DNA of 64,000 nt, from contig NZ_JBEPOB010000001.1 of NCBI RefSeq assembly GCF_040546595.1, positions 193,501 to 257,500 on the forward strand, written 5' to 3'. Every line of letters begins with the position of its first letter. Position 1 is the first letter of the stretch. This document shows positions 1 through 8,980 of the stretch, one piece after another. The notes under the pieces are model-generated. The model was not told the DNA's origin. It saw nothing but the letters and a program-made list of their open reading frames with translations, and searched no databases. The translations under genes and the position numbers were made by a program. Source of the stretch: Bosea sp. OAE506 (GTDB taxonomy: Bacteria; Pseudomonadota; Alphaproteobacteria; Rhizobiales; Beijerinckiaceae).

Positions 1-540
1 GGGGAACGGGCACAGGAACTGACGGAATTCCTCATCGAGCCGGCGCAGCTCCTGACGCTGACCGGCGCCGTGCGCGGCGTGCGCTATCCCGCGGAGGCGC
101 TGGAGCGCGTGGCGCAGGCCGGCCTGCGCTATGGTGGATCGATCGCGAATGCAGAGGTGCCCGAGGCCTTCGCCCGCCATCGCATGACTGTCCATGTGCC
201 GCGGCGGCCCTATGTGGAAAGCCTGCCGGGCATCCCGACTATCCGTGTTTTCGAGGCGCTGGCCTGCGGCATCCCGCTGATCAGCGCGCCCTGGGACGAT
301 GCCGAGGGCCTTTTTCGCGAGACCGATTTCGTCAGGGTCCGCGACGGCGGGGAGATGGCCCGCGCCATGCGCCTCATCCGCGACGATGCCGATTTCGCGG
401 CAGCGGTCGCGGCCCAAGGGCTGGAGACCGTCCGCGCCCGCCATAGCTGCGCGCATCGAGTCGACGAGCTGCTCGCGATCCTCGCCCGCCACGGCACGCA
501 GCGCGCCCGCCAAGCCCTCGTCGACCCGGAGTTCGCCTGA
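1..540 (+). CDS. CgeB-like glycosyltransferase, C-terminal part (partial)
   Basis: The frame is open from the first base of the window, so the true start lies upstream; 179 residues are visible. The segment with RVFEALACGIPLIS, followed by an acidic stretch and a DxxxR-rich helix, matches the nucleotide-sugar-binding half of glycosyltransferases of the CgeB/Glyco_trans_1_2 type. Its stop overlaps the ATG of the next gene by one base, and the next two genes are of the same type, so it is the first visible member of a tight operon that probably builds a surface glycan. Sugar and acceptor cannot be read from sequence. An in-frame internal start at base 70 would leave only a fragment of the domain and is unlikely. 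Confidence 0.8.
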   Translation, partial: GERAQELTEFLIEPAQLLTLTGAVRGVRYPAEALERVAQAGLRYGGSIANAEVPEAFARHRMTVHVPRRPYVESLPGIPTIRVFEALACGIPLISAPWDDAEGLFRETDFVRVRDGGEMARAMRLIRDDADFAAAVAAQGLETVRARHSCAHRVDELLAILARHGTQRARQALVDPEFA

Positions 541-1634
541 TGCGCATCGCCTTCTATGGATCGAGCCTGCTGTCTTCCTACTGGAACGGTGCGGCGACCT
601 ATTACCGCGGCATTCTGCAGGGGCTCGCACGACTCGGACACGACATCGTCTTCTATGAGCCTGACGCCTTCGACCGGCAGTCGCATCTCGACATGGAGCC
701 GCCTGACTGGTGCCGTGTCGTGGTCTATCCGGCGACGCACGAGGGCCTTGCCTACGTGCTGGCCGAAGCGAGCGAGGCTGACGCGGTCGTGAAGGCGAGC
801 GGGGTCGGCTATGGCGACGAAGCCCTGCTCGCCGGCGTGCTGGCGCAGGCGCGCCCCGCTGCGCTGACGATCTGGTGGGACGTCGATGCCCCCGCGACGC
901 TGGCGGAGATCGGAGCTCAACCGGGACATCACCTGCGGGCGGCGCTGCCGCGGCTCGACCTCGTGCTGACCTATGGTGGCGGTGAGCCTGTCGTCTCGGC
1001 TTACCGGGCGCTGGGAGCGGCAATATGCCTGCCCGTCTACAACGCACTCGATCCACAGAGCCACCACCCGGTCGCGCCCGATCCGCGTTTCGCCGCCGAT
1101 CTCGCTTTCCTCGGCAATCGGCTGCCGGACCGCGAAGTGCGGGTCGAGCGCTTCTTCCTGAACGCTGCGCGGGCGCTGCCGGAGCGACGCTTTCTGCTCG
1201 GCGGCTCGGGCTGGGGCGACAAGCCCTGCCCAGCCAATATCCGCAAGCTCGACCATGTACCGACGGCCGCACACAACGCCTTCAACGTGACGCCGCTGGC
1301 GGTGCTCAACATTTCACGCGAGAGCATGGCGGCCACCGGCTTCTCGCCGGCGACTCGCGTTTTCGAGGCGGCGGGCGCCGGTGCTTGCCTGATCACGGAC
1401 GCCTGGGAGGGGATCGAGCTCTTCCTCACGCCGGGTACGGAAGTCCTGGTCGCCCAAGATGGCACCGACGTCGCCGAGATCCTGAGCGCGCTAACGCCGG
1501 AGAAGGCGAGGCGGATCGGCCAGGCGGCCCTCGCGCGGGTGCTGGCCGAACACACCTATGACCGCCGGGCCCACGAACTGGACGCCAAGCTGCGCGCCGC
1601 GCTCGCTATCAAGCGCCGGGAGCTCGCGGCATGA
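540..1634 (+). CDS. CgeB-like glycosyltransferase
   Basis: A 364-residue protein of about the length expected for a complete CgeB-family glycosyltransferase. The N-terminal half begins RIAFYGSSLLSSYWNG, a first Rossmann-like strand and loop. The C-terminal half has the family pattern of a FLGN segment, an LLGGSGWG strand, and TRVFEAAGAGACLITD followed by WEGIELFL. No signal peptide or membrane segment is seen, so a cytoplasmic or membrane-associated enzyme is expected. The start overlaps the previous stop (TGATG) and the stop overlaps the next start (ATGA), which indicates translational coupling. It probably transfers an activated sugar in the glycan pathway of this operon; donor and acceptor are unknown. 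Confidence 0.85.
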   Translation: MRIAFYGSSLLSSYWNGAATYYRGILQGLARLGHDIVFYEPDAFDRQSHLDMEPPDWCRVVVYPATHEGLAYVLAEASEADAVVKASGVGYGDEALLAGVLAQARPAALTIWWDVDAPATLAEIGAQPGHHLRAALPRLDLVLTYGGGEPVVSAYRALGAAICLPVYNALDPQSHHPVAPDPRFAADLAFLGNRLPDREVRVERFFLNAARALPERRFLLGGSGWGDKPCPANIRKLDHVPTAAHNAFNVTPLAVLNISRESMAATGFSPATRVFEAAGAGACLITDAWEGIELFLTPGTEVLVAQDGTDVAEILSALTPEKARRIGQAALARVLAEHTYDRRAHELDAKLRAALAIKRRELAA

Positions 1635-2767
1635 CCAAGCCCCTCGACATCGTCTTCATCGGCCTGTCGCTGACCTCCTCCTGGGGAAACGGCCACGCCA
1701 CCACCTATCGCGCGCTGCTGCGCGGGTTGGCGCGTCTCGGCCACCGCGCCCTGTTCCTGGAGCGCGACGTCTCTTGGTATGCGGAGAACCGCGACCTGCC
1801 CCGGCCGGATTTCTGCAACCTCGCACTCTATAGCGACCGCGCCGCGCTGATCCGCGATTATGGCGAGAGGATCGCGGGCGCGGATGCCGTTATCGTCGGC
1901 TCCTTCGTTCCCGAGGGCATCGCCGTAATCGACGAGGTGCTGGCGCGGGCGCAGGGCGTGCGCGCCTTCTACGATATTGACACGCCGGTGACGCTTGCTC
2001 GCCTCGAACGCGGCGACTGCGATTATCTCGCCCGCCACCAAATACCGGCCCTCGACGCCTATCTCTCCTTTTCGGGAGGCGAGGTTCTGGATGTTCTGGC
2101 GGATCACTTCGGCGCCGTCGCGCCCCATGCTCTCTATTGCGCGGTAGATGAGGACCGCTACCGACCCCTGGACATCACCAAACGTTGGGACCTCGGCTAT
2201 CTCGGCACCTATAGCGACGACCGCCAGCCCGCGCTGGAGCGGCTGCTGTTGGAGCCGGCGCGCCGGCTGCCGCATCTGCGCTTCGTCGTAGCAGGTCCAC
2301 AATATCCGGCTGGGATCGCTTGGCCCGCCAATGTCGAGCGGATCGAGCATGTCGGCCCCGAGGACCATGCGGCCTTCTACGCCGCCCAGCGCCATACGCT
2401 GAACGTCACCCGCCAGGACATGATCGCCGCCGGCTGGTCTCCCAGCGTGCGATTGTTCGAGGCAGCCGCGTGCGGCGTGCCGATCATCAGCGACCGCTGG
2501 CGGGGCCTCGATGAACTGCTGCCCGAGGACGAGGCCATCGTCATCGCCGACGAGGCGGAGCGCGTTGTCGCCGTCCTTGCTGAGGAGCCCCCAAGGGAGG
2601 CGCGAGAACGCGCGGCCCGCGCCCGCGAGATCATTCTTGCAAACCACACCGGAACAAATCGCGCGGCGCAACTGCTGGCGCTCCTATCCGGCCGCGCCGC
2701 CCGAAGGGCGGCTGCGTCGCCCGAACGACCCAAGGCCTCCGCCACCGCTTTCGACCCGAGGAGATGA
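1631..2767 (+). CDS. CgeB-like glycosyltransferase
   Basis: A 378-residue paralogue of the preceding gene: the opening (VFIGLSLTSSWGNGHATTYR) and the closing motif SVRLFEAAACGVPIISDRW line up with it, so the two probably arose by tandem duplication. The LGYLGTYSDDRQ segment and the FVVAGPQYP strand are the start of the donor-binding half. The last 30 residues are a low-complexity Arg/Ala tail not shared with the paralogue. The gene is coupled to the upstream gene by an ATGA overlap and sits just before a nucleotide-sugar-modifying SDR, so UDP-xylose or a related sugar is a reasonable but unproven donor. Confidence 0.85.
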   Translation: MTKPLDIVFIGLSLTSSWGNGHATTYRALLRGLARLGHRALFLERDVSWYAENRDLPRPDFCNLALYSDRAALIRDYGERIAGADAVIVGSFVPEGIAVIDEVLARAQGVRAFYDIDTPVTLARLERGDCDYLARHQIPALDAYLSFSGGEVLDVLADHFGAVAPHALYCAVDEDRYRPLDITKRWDLGYLGTYSDDRQPALERLLLEPARRLPHLRFVVAGPQYPAGIAWPANVERIEHVGPEDHAAFYAAQRHTLNVTRQDMIAAGWSPSVRLFEAAACGVPIISDRWRGLDELLPEDEAIVIADEAERVVAVLAEEPPREARERAARAREIILANHTGTNRAAQLLALLSGRAARRAAASPERPKASATAFDPRR

Positions 2768-2769
2768 GC

Positions 2770-3792
2770 ATGACCAGTCGCAAATCGGGGCTGCGCGCCC
2801 TCGTTGCCGGAGGCGCCGGCTTTCTTGGCAATCATCTCTGCGAGCGGCTTCTGGCCGAAGGGGAGCGCGTCATCTGCCTCGACAACCTGCAGACAGGCGG
2901 GCTGGACAATCTGCGCCGCTTCGCCCGCGACAGCCGCTTCGAATTCATCGAGGCCGATGTCTGCGACCCGCTGCCGGCGAGCCTGCGGGCGGACAGGGTC
3001 TACAACCTCGCCTGCCCTGCCTCGCCGCCGCTCTACCAGGCAGACCCCGTCCACACGATGATGACCAGCGTGGTCGGCACCCGCAATCTGCTCGACGTGG
3101 CGCAGCTCAGCGGCGGGCGCTTTGTGCAGGCTTCCACCAGCGAAGTCTATGGCGACCCCGAGGAGCATCCGCAGCGCGAGAGCTATCGCGGCAGCGTCAA
3201 CCCGATTGGCATTCGGGCCTGCTATGACGAGGGCAAGCGCGCCGGTGAGGCGCTGTGCTTCGACTATCTGCGCAGCTTCGATGTGGACGTGCGGGTCGCC
3301 CGGATCTTCAACACCTACGGACCGCGCATGAGGCCCGATGACGGCCGCATCGTCTCGAACCTGATCGTCCAGGCTTTGGCAGGCGACGCCCTGACCATCT
3401 ATGGCGGCGGCGAGCAGACCCGGTCCTTCTGCTATGTCGACGACCTCGTCGACGGCCTGATCCGCCTCATGCGGGTCGACCCCAATCCTAAGGCACCAGT
3501 GAATCTCGGCAATCCCGAGGAGTACACGATCAACGCCTTGGCGGAGCTCGTGCTCGATCTGACCCAGAGCCGCTCGCAGGTGGTCTACCAACCCTTGCCG
3601 CAGGACGATCCCCAATGCCGCCGCCCGGACATCGCCCGCGCTGCCGAAGTTCTCGGGTGGCGCCCGCGCGTCCCGGTCCGCCAGGGACTTGCCGCGACGA
3701 TCGCCTGGTTCGACGCGGGCATCGCGCGGCCCTGGCGCGAGACGGCTCCGTCGGACTCCGCGCTCGCTGCGGCGGCAGGAGGGGTGGCATGA
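2770..3792 (+). CDS. UDP-glucuronate decarboxylase-like extended SDR
   Basis: An extended short-chain dehydrogenase of 340 residues. It has the NAD-binding GGAGFLGNHLCERL loop, a catalytic YDEGKR (YxxxK) and the downstream segments ARIFNTYGPRM and GGGEQTRSFCYVDDLV. These are the hallmarks of UDP-xylose synthases, which oxidise and decarboxylate UDP-glucuronate to UDP-xylose. A related epimerase or dehydratase specificity is possible. I chose ATG 2770 over ATG 2764 because GAGGAG at 2758-2763 abuts 2764 but lies six bases before 2770. It sits between three glycosyltransferases and a methyltransferase and probably supplies their nucleotide sugar. Confidence 0.82.
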   Translation: MTSRKSGLRALVAGGAGFLGNHLCERLLAEGERVICLDNLQTGGLDNLRRFARDSRFEFIEADVCDPLPASLRADRVYNLACPASPPLYQADPVHTMMTSVVGTRNLLDVAQLSGGRFVQASTSEVYGDPEEHPQRESYRGSVNPIGIRACYDEGKRAGEALCFDYLRSFDVDVRVARIFNTYGPRMRPDDGRIVSNLIVQALAGDALTIYGGGEQTRSFCYVDDLVDGLIRLMRVDPNPKAPVNLGNPEEYTINALAELVLDLTQSRSQVVYQPLPQDDPQCRRPDIARAAEVLGWRPRVPVRQGLAATIAWFDAGIARPWRETAPSDSALAAAAGGVA

Positions 3793-4511
3793 CCGCGCCG
3801 GCCCGGCGCAACCGGGACAGCGCGCTGAGCGAGCGCATCAGTGCGCTTGGGCCCTGGTTCCACAACCTCGACCTCGACGGTATCGCCACGGCACCCGAGC
3901 ATTTTCTCGGCGACTACCCGCGCTTCAAATGGAACAGCTTTGCCCATGCCATTCCTGCCGATCTCAGCGGCTGCAGCGTCCTCGACATCGGCTGCAATGG
4001 CGGTTTCTACGCGCTCGAGATGAAGCGGCGCGGCGCTGAGCGCGTGGTCGCGATCGATTCAGATCCGCGCTACCTCGACCAGGCGCGGTTGGCGGCCGAA
4101 GTCAACGAACTCGACATCGAATACAGGCTCATGTCCGTCTACGAAATCGCCGCGCTGAAGGAGCGCTTCGACCTCGTGCTGTTCATGGGCGTGCTCTACC
4201 ATCTGCGGCATCCGTTGCTGGCGCTCGACCTAATTGCCGAGCACGTCGCGGCAGACCGGCTGGTCTGTCAGTCGCTGATCAGGGGATCGGAAGCGATCAC
4301 GCCGCCGCGGCAGGATCATGACTTCACCGAGCAGGCCTTCTTCGCCGACGAAGGCGCCCCGCGGCTCACCTTCATCGAACATCGCCTGGCGGGCGACCCA
4401 ACGAACTGGTGGGTCCCGAACCGTGCCTGCCTCGAAGCGATGATCCGCAGCGCGGGGTTCACCATCGAGATGCAGGCCGCTGACGATCTCTACCTCTGCA
4501 GAAAGAACTGA
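3789..4511 (+). CDS. Class I SAM-dependent methyltransferase (glycan-associated type)
   Basis: A 240-residue methyltransferase. SVLDIGCNGGFYALEMKRRG is the SAM-binding motif I, VVAIDSD the acidic end of strand 2, and LFMGVLYHLRHPLLAL the post-I region. The whole resembles the methyltransferases found beside glycosyltransferases in rhizobial polysaccharide loci (TIGR04290-like). The frame is open from 3615, but ATG 3789 is preceded by AGGAGG and overlaps the upstream stop (ATGA), so I start there. It is the last gene of the glycan operon and probably methylates a sugar hydroxyl; the substrate is unknown. Confidence 0.85.
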   Translation: MTAPARRNRDSALSERISALGPWFHNLDLDGIATAPEHFLGDYPRFKWNSFAHAIPADLSGCSVLDIGCNGGFYALEMKRRGAERVVAIDSDPRYLDQARLAAEVNELDIEYRLMSVYEIAALKERFDLVLFMGVLYHLRHPLLALDLIAEHVAADRLVCQSLIRGSEAITPPRQDHDFTEQAFFADEGAPRLTFIEHRLAGDPTNWWVPNRACLEAMIRSAGFTIEMQAADDLYLCRKN

Positions 4512-4744
4512 CCACCGCTGAACCCAGCGTCCCCTCGCGCGTCATTCCCTGCATTGGCAGTGGAGGCATCGCGATGGACGCACAACACCCGACTCTTCAA
4601 CCGCACGGGGATGGCGAAGCCATCGCCGCCCGCGCCAGGGCTGCGCTCGCCAGATGGACGCAGCGCTGGCCGCGTTGCGTCAGCGACGGACGTTCGGCGA
4701 GGCCGGCCCGCGCCCAGCAGGAACGCCAACAGTTCGGCCCCCCG

Positions 4745-5041
4745 ATGAACGTCGCTAATCTTCAGCTCGAAGGGCTGCTCGTCGTCCTGAGCGAGCTAGC
4801 CCGCCTCTTCGCCGACGGCGACCCGACGCGCCAACTTCAACTCGAAGAGGGGTAGAAACGTGCCGAGGCCGTGATCACCGCAGATGGCCAGCGGCTGGCC
4901 CAGCTCAGGGCGAGCCAGCGGGAATCCCTCCTGTTTCCAGCCCGCTATCTCGCTTGCGCAACACAGCCGGGCGCTGAGGGCGCACCGTTTTCGCAGCTGG
5001 CCGCCCAGGTAGGGGGAAACAAGATGCCGCGCACCCTCTGA
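4745..5041 (+). pseudogene. Small conserved Rhizobiales protein interrupted by an in-frame TAG
   Basis: The frame opening MNVANLQLEGL matches the N-terminus of a small family of about 90-100 residues that I recognise from Rhizobiales genomes. After 36 codons it meets a TAG at 4853-4855. The same frame then continues as KRAEAVITADG and SLLFPARYLACA, which is the family's C-terminal half, to a TGA at 5039-5041. The only lesion visible is this single stop, with no frameshift. There is no good ribosome-binding site before 4745. It is therefore a recently inactivated gene, or less likely a suppressed stop. The function of the family is unknown. Confidence 0.6.
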
Positions 5042-5142
5042 ATGGGCCGGATGAGAGCTGCCTCCGCAGATGCTGCTCCTGCATCGCGAATTCGACCCTG
5101 CAAAGAGGTCAAAGCTTGACCCCCGCGGCACCCGGCCAAGCT

Positions 5143-5167
5143 GGAACTGCGCCCCGCCCGTTCTGTT
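5143..5167 (+). promoter_or_regulatory. Candidate EcfG-type promoter for manganese catalase
   Basis: GGAAC at 5143-5147, 17 bases, then GTT at 5165-5167. This fits the alphaproteobacterial general-stress consensus GGAAC-N16/17-CGTT except that the base before GTT is T. It points at the catalase start 86 bases downstream. Confidence 0.6.
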
Positions 5168-5253
5168 GCGACAGGACGGGGACGCGTCCCCGCCGCGCTT
5201 CCACGTGGAGCCGCTGTCATAAGGCGCCGGCGCGCCGAACATGTGAGGACGAG

Positions 5254-6132
5254 ATGTTTTACACCGATGGACTGCTTCAATACCCGGTGCGGGTCGACAA
5301 GCCCAGCCCCACGTTCGCCCGCGCGCTTCAGCAGGCGATCGGCGGCGTCGAGGGCGAGATTCGCGTCGCCATGCAGTACATGTTCCAGGCCTTCGGCGCG
5401 CGCGGCCCCTCGAAGTACCGCGACATGCTGCTCAACACCGCGACGGAGGAGCTAGGCCATATCGAAATGCTGGCGACGGCGGTTGCGCTGAATCTCGAGG
5501 GAGCTCCGCTGTCGATGCAGGAGGAGGCTTCCGCGAATATGGTTGCCGGCTCGGTTCTGAACGGGATGGATTTCCGGCACCTGCTCTCGACAGGCCTCGG
5601 CGCCTTGCCGTCGGACGCCAACGGCGTGCCTTTCGACGCCTCGCATGTCTACGCGTCGGGCAACATCGCCGCCGACATGTATGCCAACGTCACGGCAGAG
5701 GCGTCCGGCCGCGTGCTCGCGACCCGGCTATACAACATGACCGACGACGCCGGCATGAAGGACATGCTGTCCTTCCTGATCGCCCGCGACACGATGCACC
5801 AGCAGCAATGGCTCGCGGCCATCGAGGAGATGGGCGGCACCGCCAACCTCCCGATCCCCGACAGCTTCCCGCAGGACCAGGAGAATACGGAGTTCTCCTA
5901 TGTCTATCTCGGCCACATGACCGACGGTTCGATCCCGAAGGGTCGCTGGAGCGAGGGCGAGAGCCTCGATGGCAAGGGGCGCTTTAGCGCCCGCGCCTCG
6001 GAGCCCCTGGGCGGCAAGCCCGTGCTGGCGCCAGCACGGCCCGACAGCGGCGCCCAGGCGGCGCAGAACTCGAACTCCGGTGCCACCGGCGTCTTGGGAA
6101 CGATTGAGGGTGCGATCGAGCGCAATTTCTGA
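5254..6132 (+). CDS. Manganese catalase family protein
   Basis: A 292-residue di-manganese catalase expected to convert hydrogen peroxide to water and oxygen in the cytoplasm. The start MFYTDGLLQYPVRVD, the helix EGEIRVAMQYMFQ, the metal-ligand region EELGHIEMLATAVALNLE and DTMHQQQW give the ferritin-like four-helix core with its Glu and His ligands. The frame is open from 5116, but homology begins at ATG 5254, which has GAGGA just upstream. The C-terminal 40 residues are a Pro/Ala-rich tail. It stands alone behind a GGAAC-N17-GTT element, so induction in the general stress response is likely. Confidence 0.92.
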   Translation: MFYTDGLLQYPVRVDKPSPTFARALQQAIGGVEGEIRVAMQYMFQAFGARGPSKYRDMLLNTATEELGHIEMLATAVALNLEGAPLSMQEEASANMVAGSVLNGMDFRHLLSTGLGALPSDANGVPFDASHVYASGNIAADMYANVTAEASGRVLATRLYNMTDDAGMKDMLSFLIARDTMHQQQWLAAIEEMGGTANLPIPDSFPQDQENTEFSYVYLGHMTDGSIPKGRWSEGESLDGKGRFSARASEPLGGKPVLAPARPDSGAQAAQNSNSGATGVLGTIEGAIERNF

Positions 6133-6365
6133 CGCGCGTCGGATGGCGCGTGCCGTGGCGGCGGCTCATCGAGCTGCCGTCACTGCGTTGACAAGGCGGG
6201 TCCGTCTTCCCCGAACTAAGCTTCGGCCTCCAAAAAGGAGGCGAGCATCCGATCTGCAAAGTAGCCCTTTCGCCTCTCAGGCCCGGCCCAGAGCCGGTTG
6301 CCATGGCCTGCAGACTCACTTGGCTGGTTGGCGCTCTGCCGGAGCAGCCGTGGTAGCGAGTGTTC

Positions 6366-6887
6366 ATGAAAAAAGCCCAGGACAGGCCAGAGGGCCAGAT
6401 GGCGGCGATCGTCGAGCGGAACATCGCCGCTCTGCGGGAGGAAACGGAGCGGCGCCAGGCGGCCAAAGGCCTGTCTGAGCGGATAGCCGACGCGATTACC
6501 GGCTTCACGGGCAGCATGACCTTCGTCTTCCTGCATGTGACGGTGTTCGGCGTCTGGATCGTCGCCAATCTCGACCTGCTCCCCGTGCCACCCTGGGATC
6601 CGAGCTTCGTTGTGCTGGCCATGGTGGCGTCCGTCGAGGCGATCTTCCTGTCGACCTTCATCCTGATCAGCCAGAACGCAATGTCGGCGGCAGCGGACCG
6701 CAGAGCCGACCTGGACCTGCAGATCAACCTCCTGGCCGAGCATGAGATCACCCGATTGATCGAGCTTGTCACGGCGATCGCACGCCGCCTCGACGCGCTC
6801 GGTGAACCGCCACCCGACCTTGCCGAAGCGAGCCGTGATGTACGGCCCGAGCAGGTGATGCGGCGGATCGACGAGGCGGGCGGCTGA
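6366..6887 (+). CDS. DUF1003 membrane protein
   Basis: A 173-residue protein with the full DUF1003 pattern: a charged N-terminal helix, a first membrane segment around TFVFLHVTVFGVWIVAN, a second around FVVLAMVASVEAIFLSTFIL, and the conserved signature ISQNAMSAAADRRADLDLQ. The C-terminal helix is cytoplasmic and probably self-associates. Members are inner-membrane proteins of unknown function. GTG 6360 and ATG 6402 are alternative starts; none has a strong ribosome-binding site. It stands alone between the catalase and a DUF2171 gene. Confidence 0.85.
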   Translation: MKKAQDRPEGQMAAIVERNIAALREETERRQAAKGLSERIADAITGFTGSMTFVFLHVTVFGVWIVANLDLLPVPPWDPSFVVLAMVASVEAIFLSTFILISQNAMSAAADRRADLDLQINLLAEHEITRLIELVTAIARRLDALGEPPPDLAEASRDVRPEQVMRRIDEAGG

Positions 6888-6951
6888 GCCGCCGGAACAG
6901 TGCGGCGGTGCTGCGCCTTGATGAGAGCGGTGGCGGAGCAGGAGAAGCGAG

Positions 6952-7191
6952 ATGGCAGGCACCCAGACGATCACGGAGCGCATACGCGAGGGGCAGCGCG
7001 TCGTCGGCGCGGACGGTAAGGCTATCGGGCGGGTCACCGGCCTCGCCGGCAGCCTCCTCGCGCTCGAGGCAGGTGATCCCAAGCTCGGGCCGCACCGCTA
7101 TCTCGATGTGGCCACCATCGCGACAGTCGAGGGCGAAGAAGTCAGGCTTCTGATCGACGCCGCGGAGGCCAATGAGCGTCTGAGTACGTGA
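6952..7191 (+). CDS. DUF2171 / PRC-barrel-like small protein
   Basis: A 79-residue protein resembling DUF2171: REGQRVVGADGKAIGRVTGL is the first beta hairpin, and GPHRYLDVATIATVEGEEV the second part of a small barrel related to PRC-barrel domains. Such proteins are often found among stress genes in alphaproteobacteria; the biochemical role is not known. An AGGAGAAGCG stretch just before the ATG is a good ribosome-binding site. The stop lies five bases from the stop of the convergent kinase gene. Confidence 0.75.
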   Translation: MAGTQTITERIREGQRVVGADGKAIGRVTGLAGSLLALEAGDPKLGPHRYLDVATIATVEGEEVRLLIDAAEANERLST

Positions 7192-7196
7192 TGTCG

Positions 7197-8864
7197 TCAG
7201 CCCGCGGCGTCTGTTGGTCTACGGCTCTCCGTGTTGAAGGACAGGCGCAACACTAGCCCGGTCGGCGGAAAATCCAGCTCGACCTGCGGGTCGCACTCGG
7301 CCGGGAGAGCCCGCCGGATCAGGCGGCTCCCAAAGCCCTGTCGATCCGGCGGAAGCACCGGCGGCCCGTCACATTCGCGCCAGAGCAGGGTGATGCGGCC
7401 CTCGGCATCCAGATCCCAATGGATCTCCACCCTACCCTCCTCGTCCTTCAGCGCGCCGTATTTCAGCGCGTTCGTCGCGAGTTCATGAACGATCATCGAG
7501 AGGGCGAGCCCCATCTTGCCCTCCAACCTCACGATCGGCCCCGAACTGCTGATCCGGCTCAGTCGATCGACATGAGGACGCAGGGTGGTTGCAATGATGT
7601 CGCCGATGGCACCCTGGCGATCCTCATCGGACAGCAGGACATCCAGTGCGGCCGAGAGCGCCACGACACGGTCTGAGAAGATTTGCGAGCGCTCGGCATC
7701 GACATAAGGTCCGAAGGTCTGCCGCGCGATCGCCTGGAGGACGGTCAGCAGGTTCTTGACGCGATGAGCAAGTTCGCGCGTCGCCAGATCACGCTGCTCA
7801 CGGGCCCGGATCGCCGCCTCTTCGCGCACAGCCAGTTCGTCGAGCAGGTCATCGACGGCGTGGCCAACGCTTTCGATCTCCCCTTGGCTGCCCCTCATGC
7901 CGGTGCGGTGACGGCTCTCGCCGTGGCGCCAGGAGGCGAGAACCTGATTGATCTGCATGATCGGCCGGCGGACGAAGGCGTTGCCTACGAACCACGCCGC
8001 GGCAAAGGTCAGCAGCGCACCAAACCCGACGATGATGCCTCCGATCAGGCTCGACCGGTTGAGCGCCGCGAAGGCCTCCGACCTGGCCAGGCCGGCACTT
8101 ACGTAGAGCCCCTGCAACGGCATGCCCACAGGCTGGTAGCCGACGATCCGGGCCTCCCCGTCCTGGCTCGTCAGATCGATGCTGCCCGGCTTCGGCCCGC
8201 GCAGGAGGTGCCGAAAGGCTGCCGGTATCCGCGTGCCCACGAAGCGCTCGGGCAAAGGGTAACGTGCCAAGATCACGCCCTTGCGGTCGGCGACGGTCAA
8301 TGCGCCCGAGGGGGTGACACCGCGTTCTCGAAGCCGTTCGCCGAGCCAGTCGAGGCGGATTCCGGTTGCAAGCACGCCCCGCACCTCACCCCGGGCGTCC
8401 CGAACGGCCCGTGCGAGCGGCAAGACGGCGGTGTCGGTAATCCGGCTGTGCGTATACTCACCAACTGCCGTCCGATCCGACACCAGAGCTTCCTGCAGAT
8501 AGCCGCGGTCCGACAGGTCATGCCCGAGCGACGCGCCGACGCTGTCGCAGACGATGCGGCCCTCGACGGACATCAAGAAGATCACCCGGACGGATGACAC
8601 AGATGCTGCGACAGCCGCGAGCGCCCGGCTGCAGGCGCTCGGATCAGTTTCCGAAACTTCGGCATTGGCTGCAACCGCGATCAGCAGCCCATCGATACCT
8701 TCGATGATGCGCTCAAGTTCGGAGGCGGCCTGGCGGCTGGCCTGCTGCGCCATGCGGTGCACCTCCTGCTCCCGCTCGGCGCGGTAAGTGACTTCGTTGA
8801 TGCCGAGCAAAGCGGCGCCGGGCGTCAGCGCGGCGGTAGCCAGAAGGAAGAGGCGCTTTTTCAA
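7197..8864 (-). CDS. Membrane HWE histidine kinase with periplasmic Cache-like domain (copy 1)
   Basis: A 555-residue sensor kinase. Residues 4-21 form a first membrane segment, about 35-265 a periplasmic double-Cache-like region, 272-296 a second membrane segment, and 297-350 a HAMP-like linker. The kinase core follows: ELAHRVKNLL with the phospho-accepting His367, HELATNALKYGAL in the N box, and LLWRE, which is the W-x-E of HWE kinases. The start is a TTG; an in-frame TGA lies two codons upstream, so no longer form is possible. A gapless paralogue lies at 61641-63323, and both are preceded on the same strand by a related 109-residue gene. HWE kinases often feed the PhyR/EcfG stress pathway; the ligand is unknown. 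Confidence 0.9.
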   Translation of the reverse strand: MKKRLFLLATAALTPGAALLGINEVTYRAEREQEVHRMAQQASRQAASELERIIEGIDGLLIAVAANAEVSETDPSACSRALAAVAASVSSVRVIFLMSVEGRIVCDSVGASLGHDLSDRGYLQEALVSDRTAVGEYTHSRITDTAVLPLARAVRDARGEVRGVLATGIRLDWLGERLRERGVTPSGALTVADRKGVILARYPLPERFVGTRIPAAFRHLLRGPKPGSIDLTSQDGEARIVGYQPVGMPLQGLYVSAGLARSEAFAALNRSSLIGGIIVGFGALLTFAAAWFVGNAFVRRPIMQINQVLASWRHGESRHRTGMRGSQGEIESVGHAVDDLLDELAVREEAAIRAREQRDLATRELAHRVKNLLTVLQAIARQTFGPYVDAERSQIFSDRVVALSAALDVLLSDEDRQGAIGDIIATTLRPHVDRLSRISSSGPIVRLEGKMGLALSMIVHELATNALKYGALKDEEGRVEIHWDLDAEGRITLLWRECDGPPVLPPDRQGFGSRLIRRALPAECDPQVELDFPPTGLVLRLSFNTESRRPTDAAG

Positions 8865-8980
8865 GGGTCAGCCGGGATGCTCATGAGCGGTTTTTGGAAC
8901 GTGAAGAGGCCATGAGAAGTGGGTTACCCAGTATGGTGCCAGATTTAGAAGATGGCACGATGTGCAATCGCCCAGGCGGC

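Noticed and set aside
210..1274. Minus-strand open frame of 354 codons
   Set aside because: It is antisense to two coupled glycosyltransferase genes with clear motifs.
6226..6242. GCCTCC-AAAAA-GGAGGC hairpin after the catalase gene
   Set aside because: The stem is only six bases and no T-run follows, so terminator function cannot be supported.
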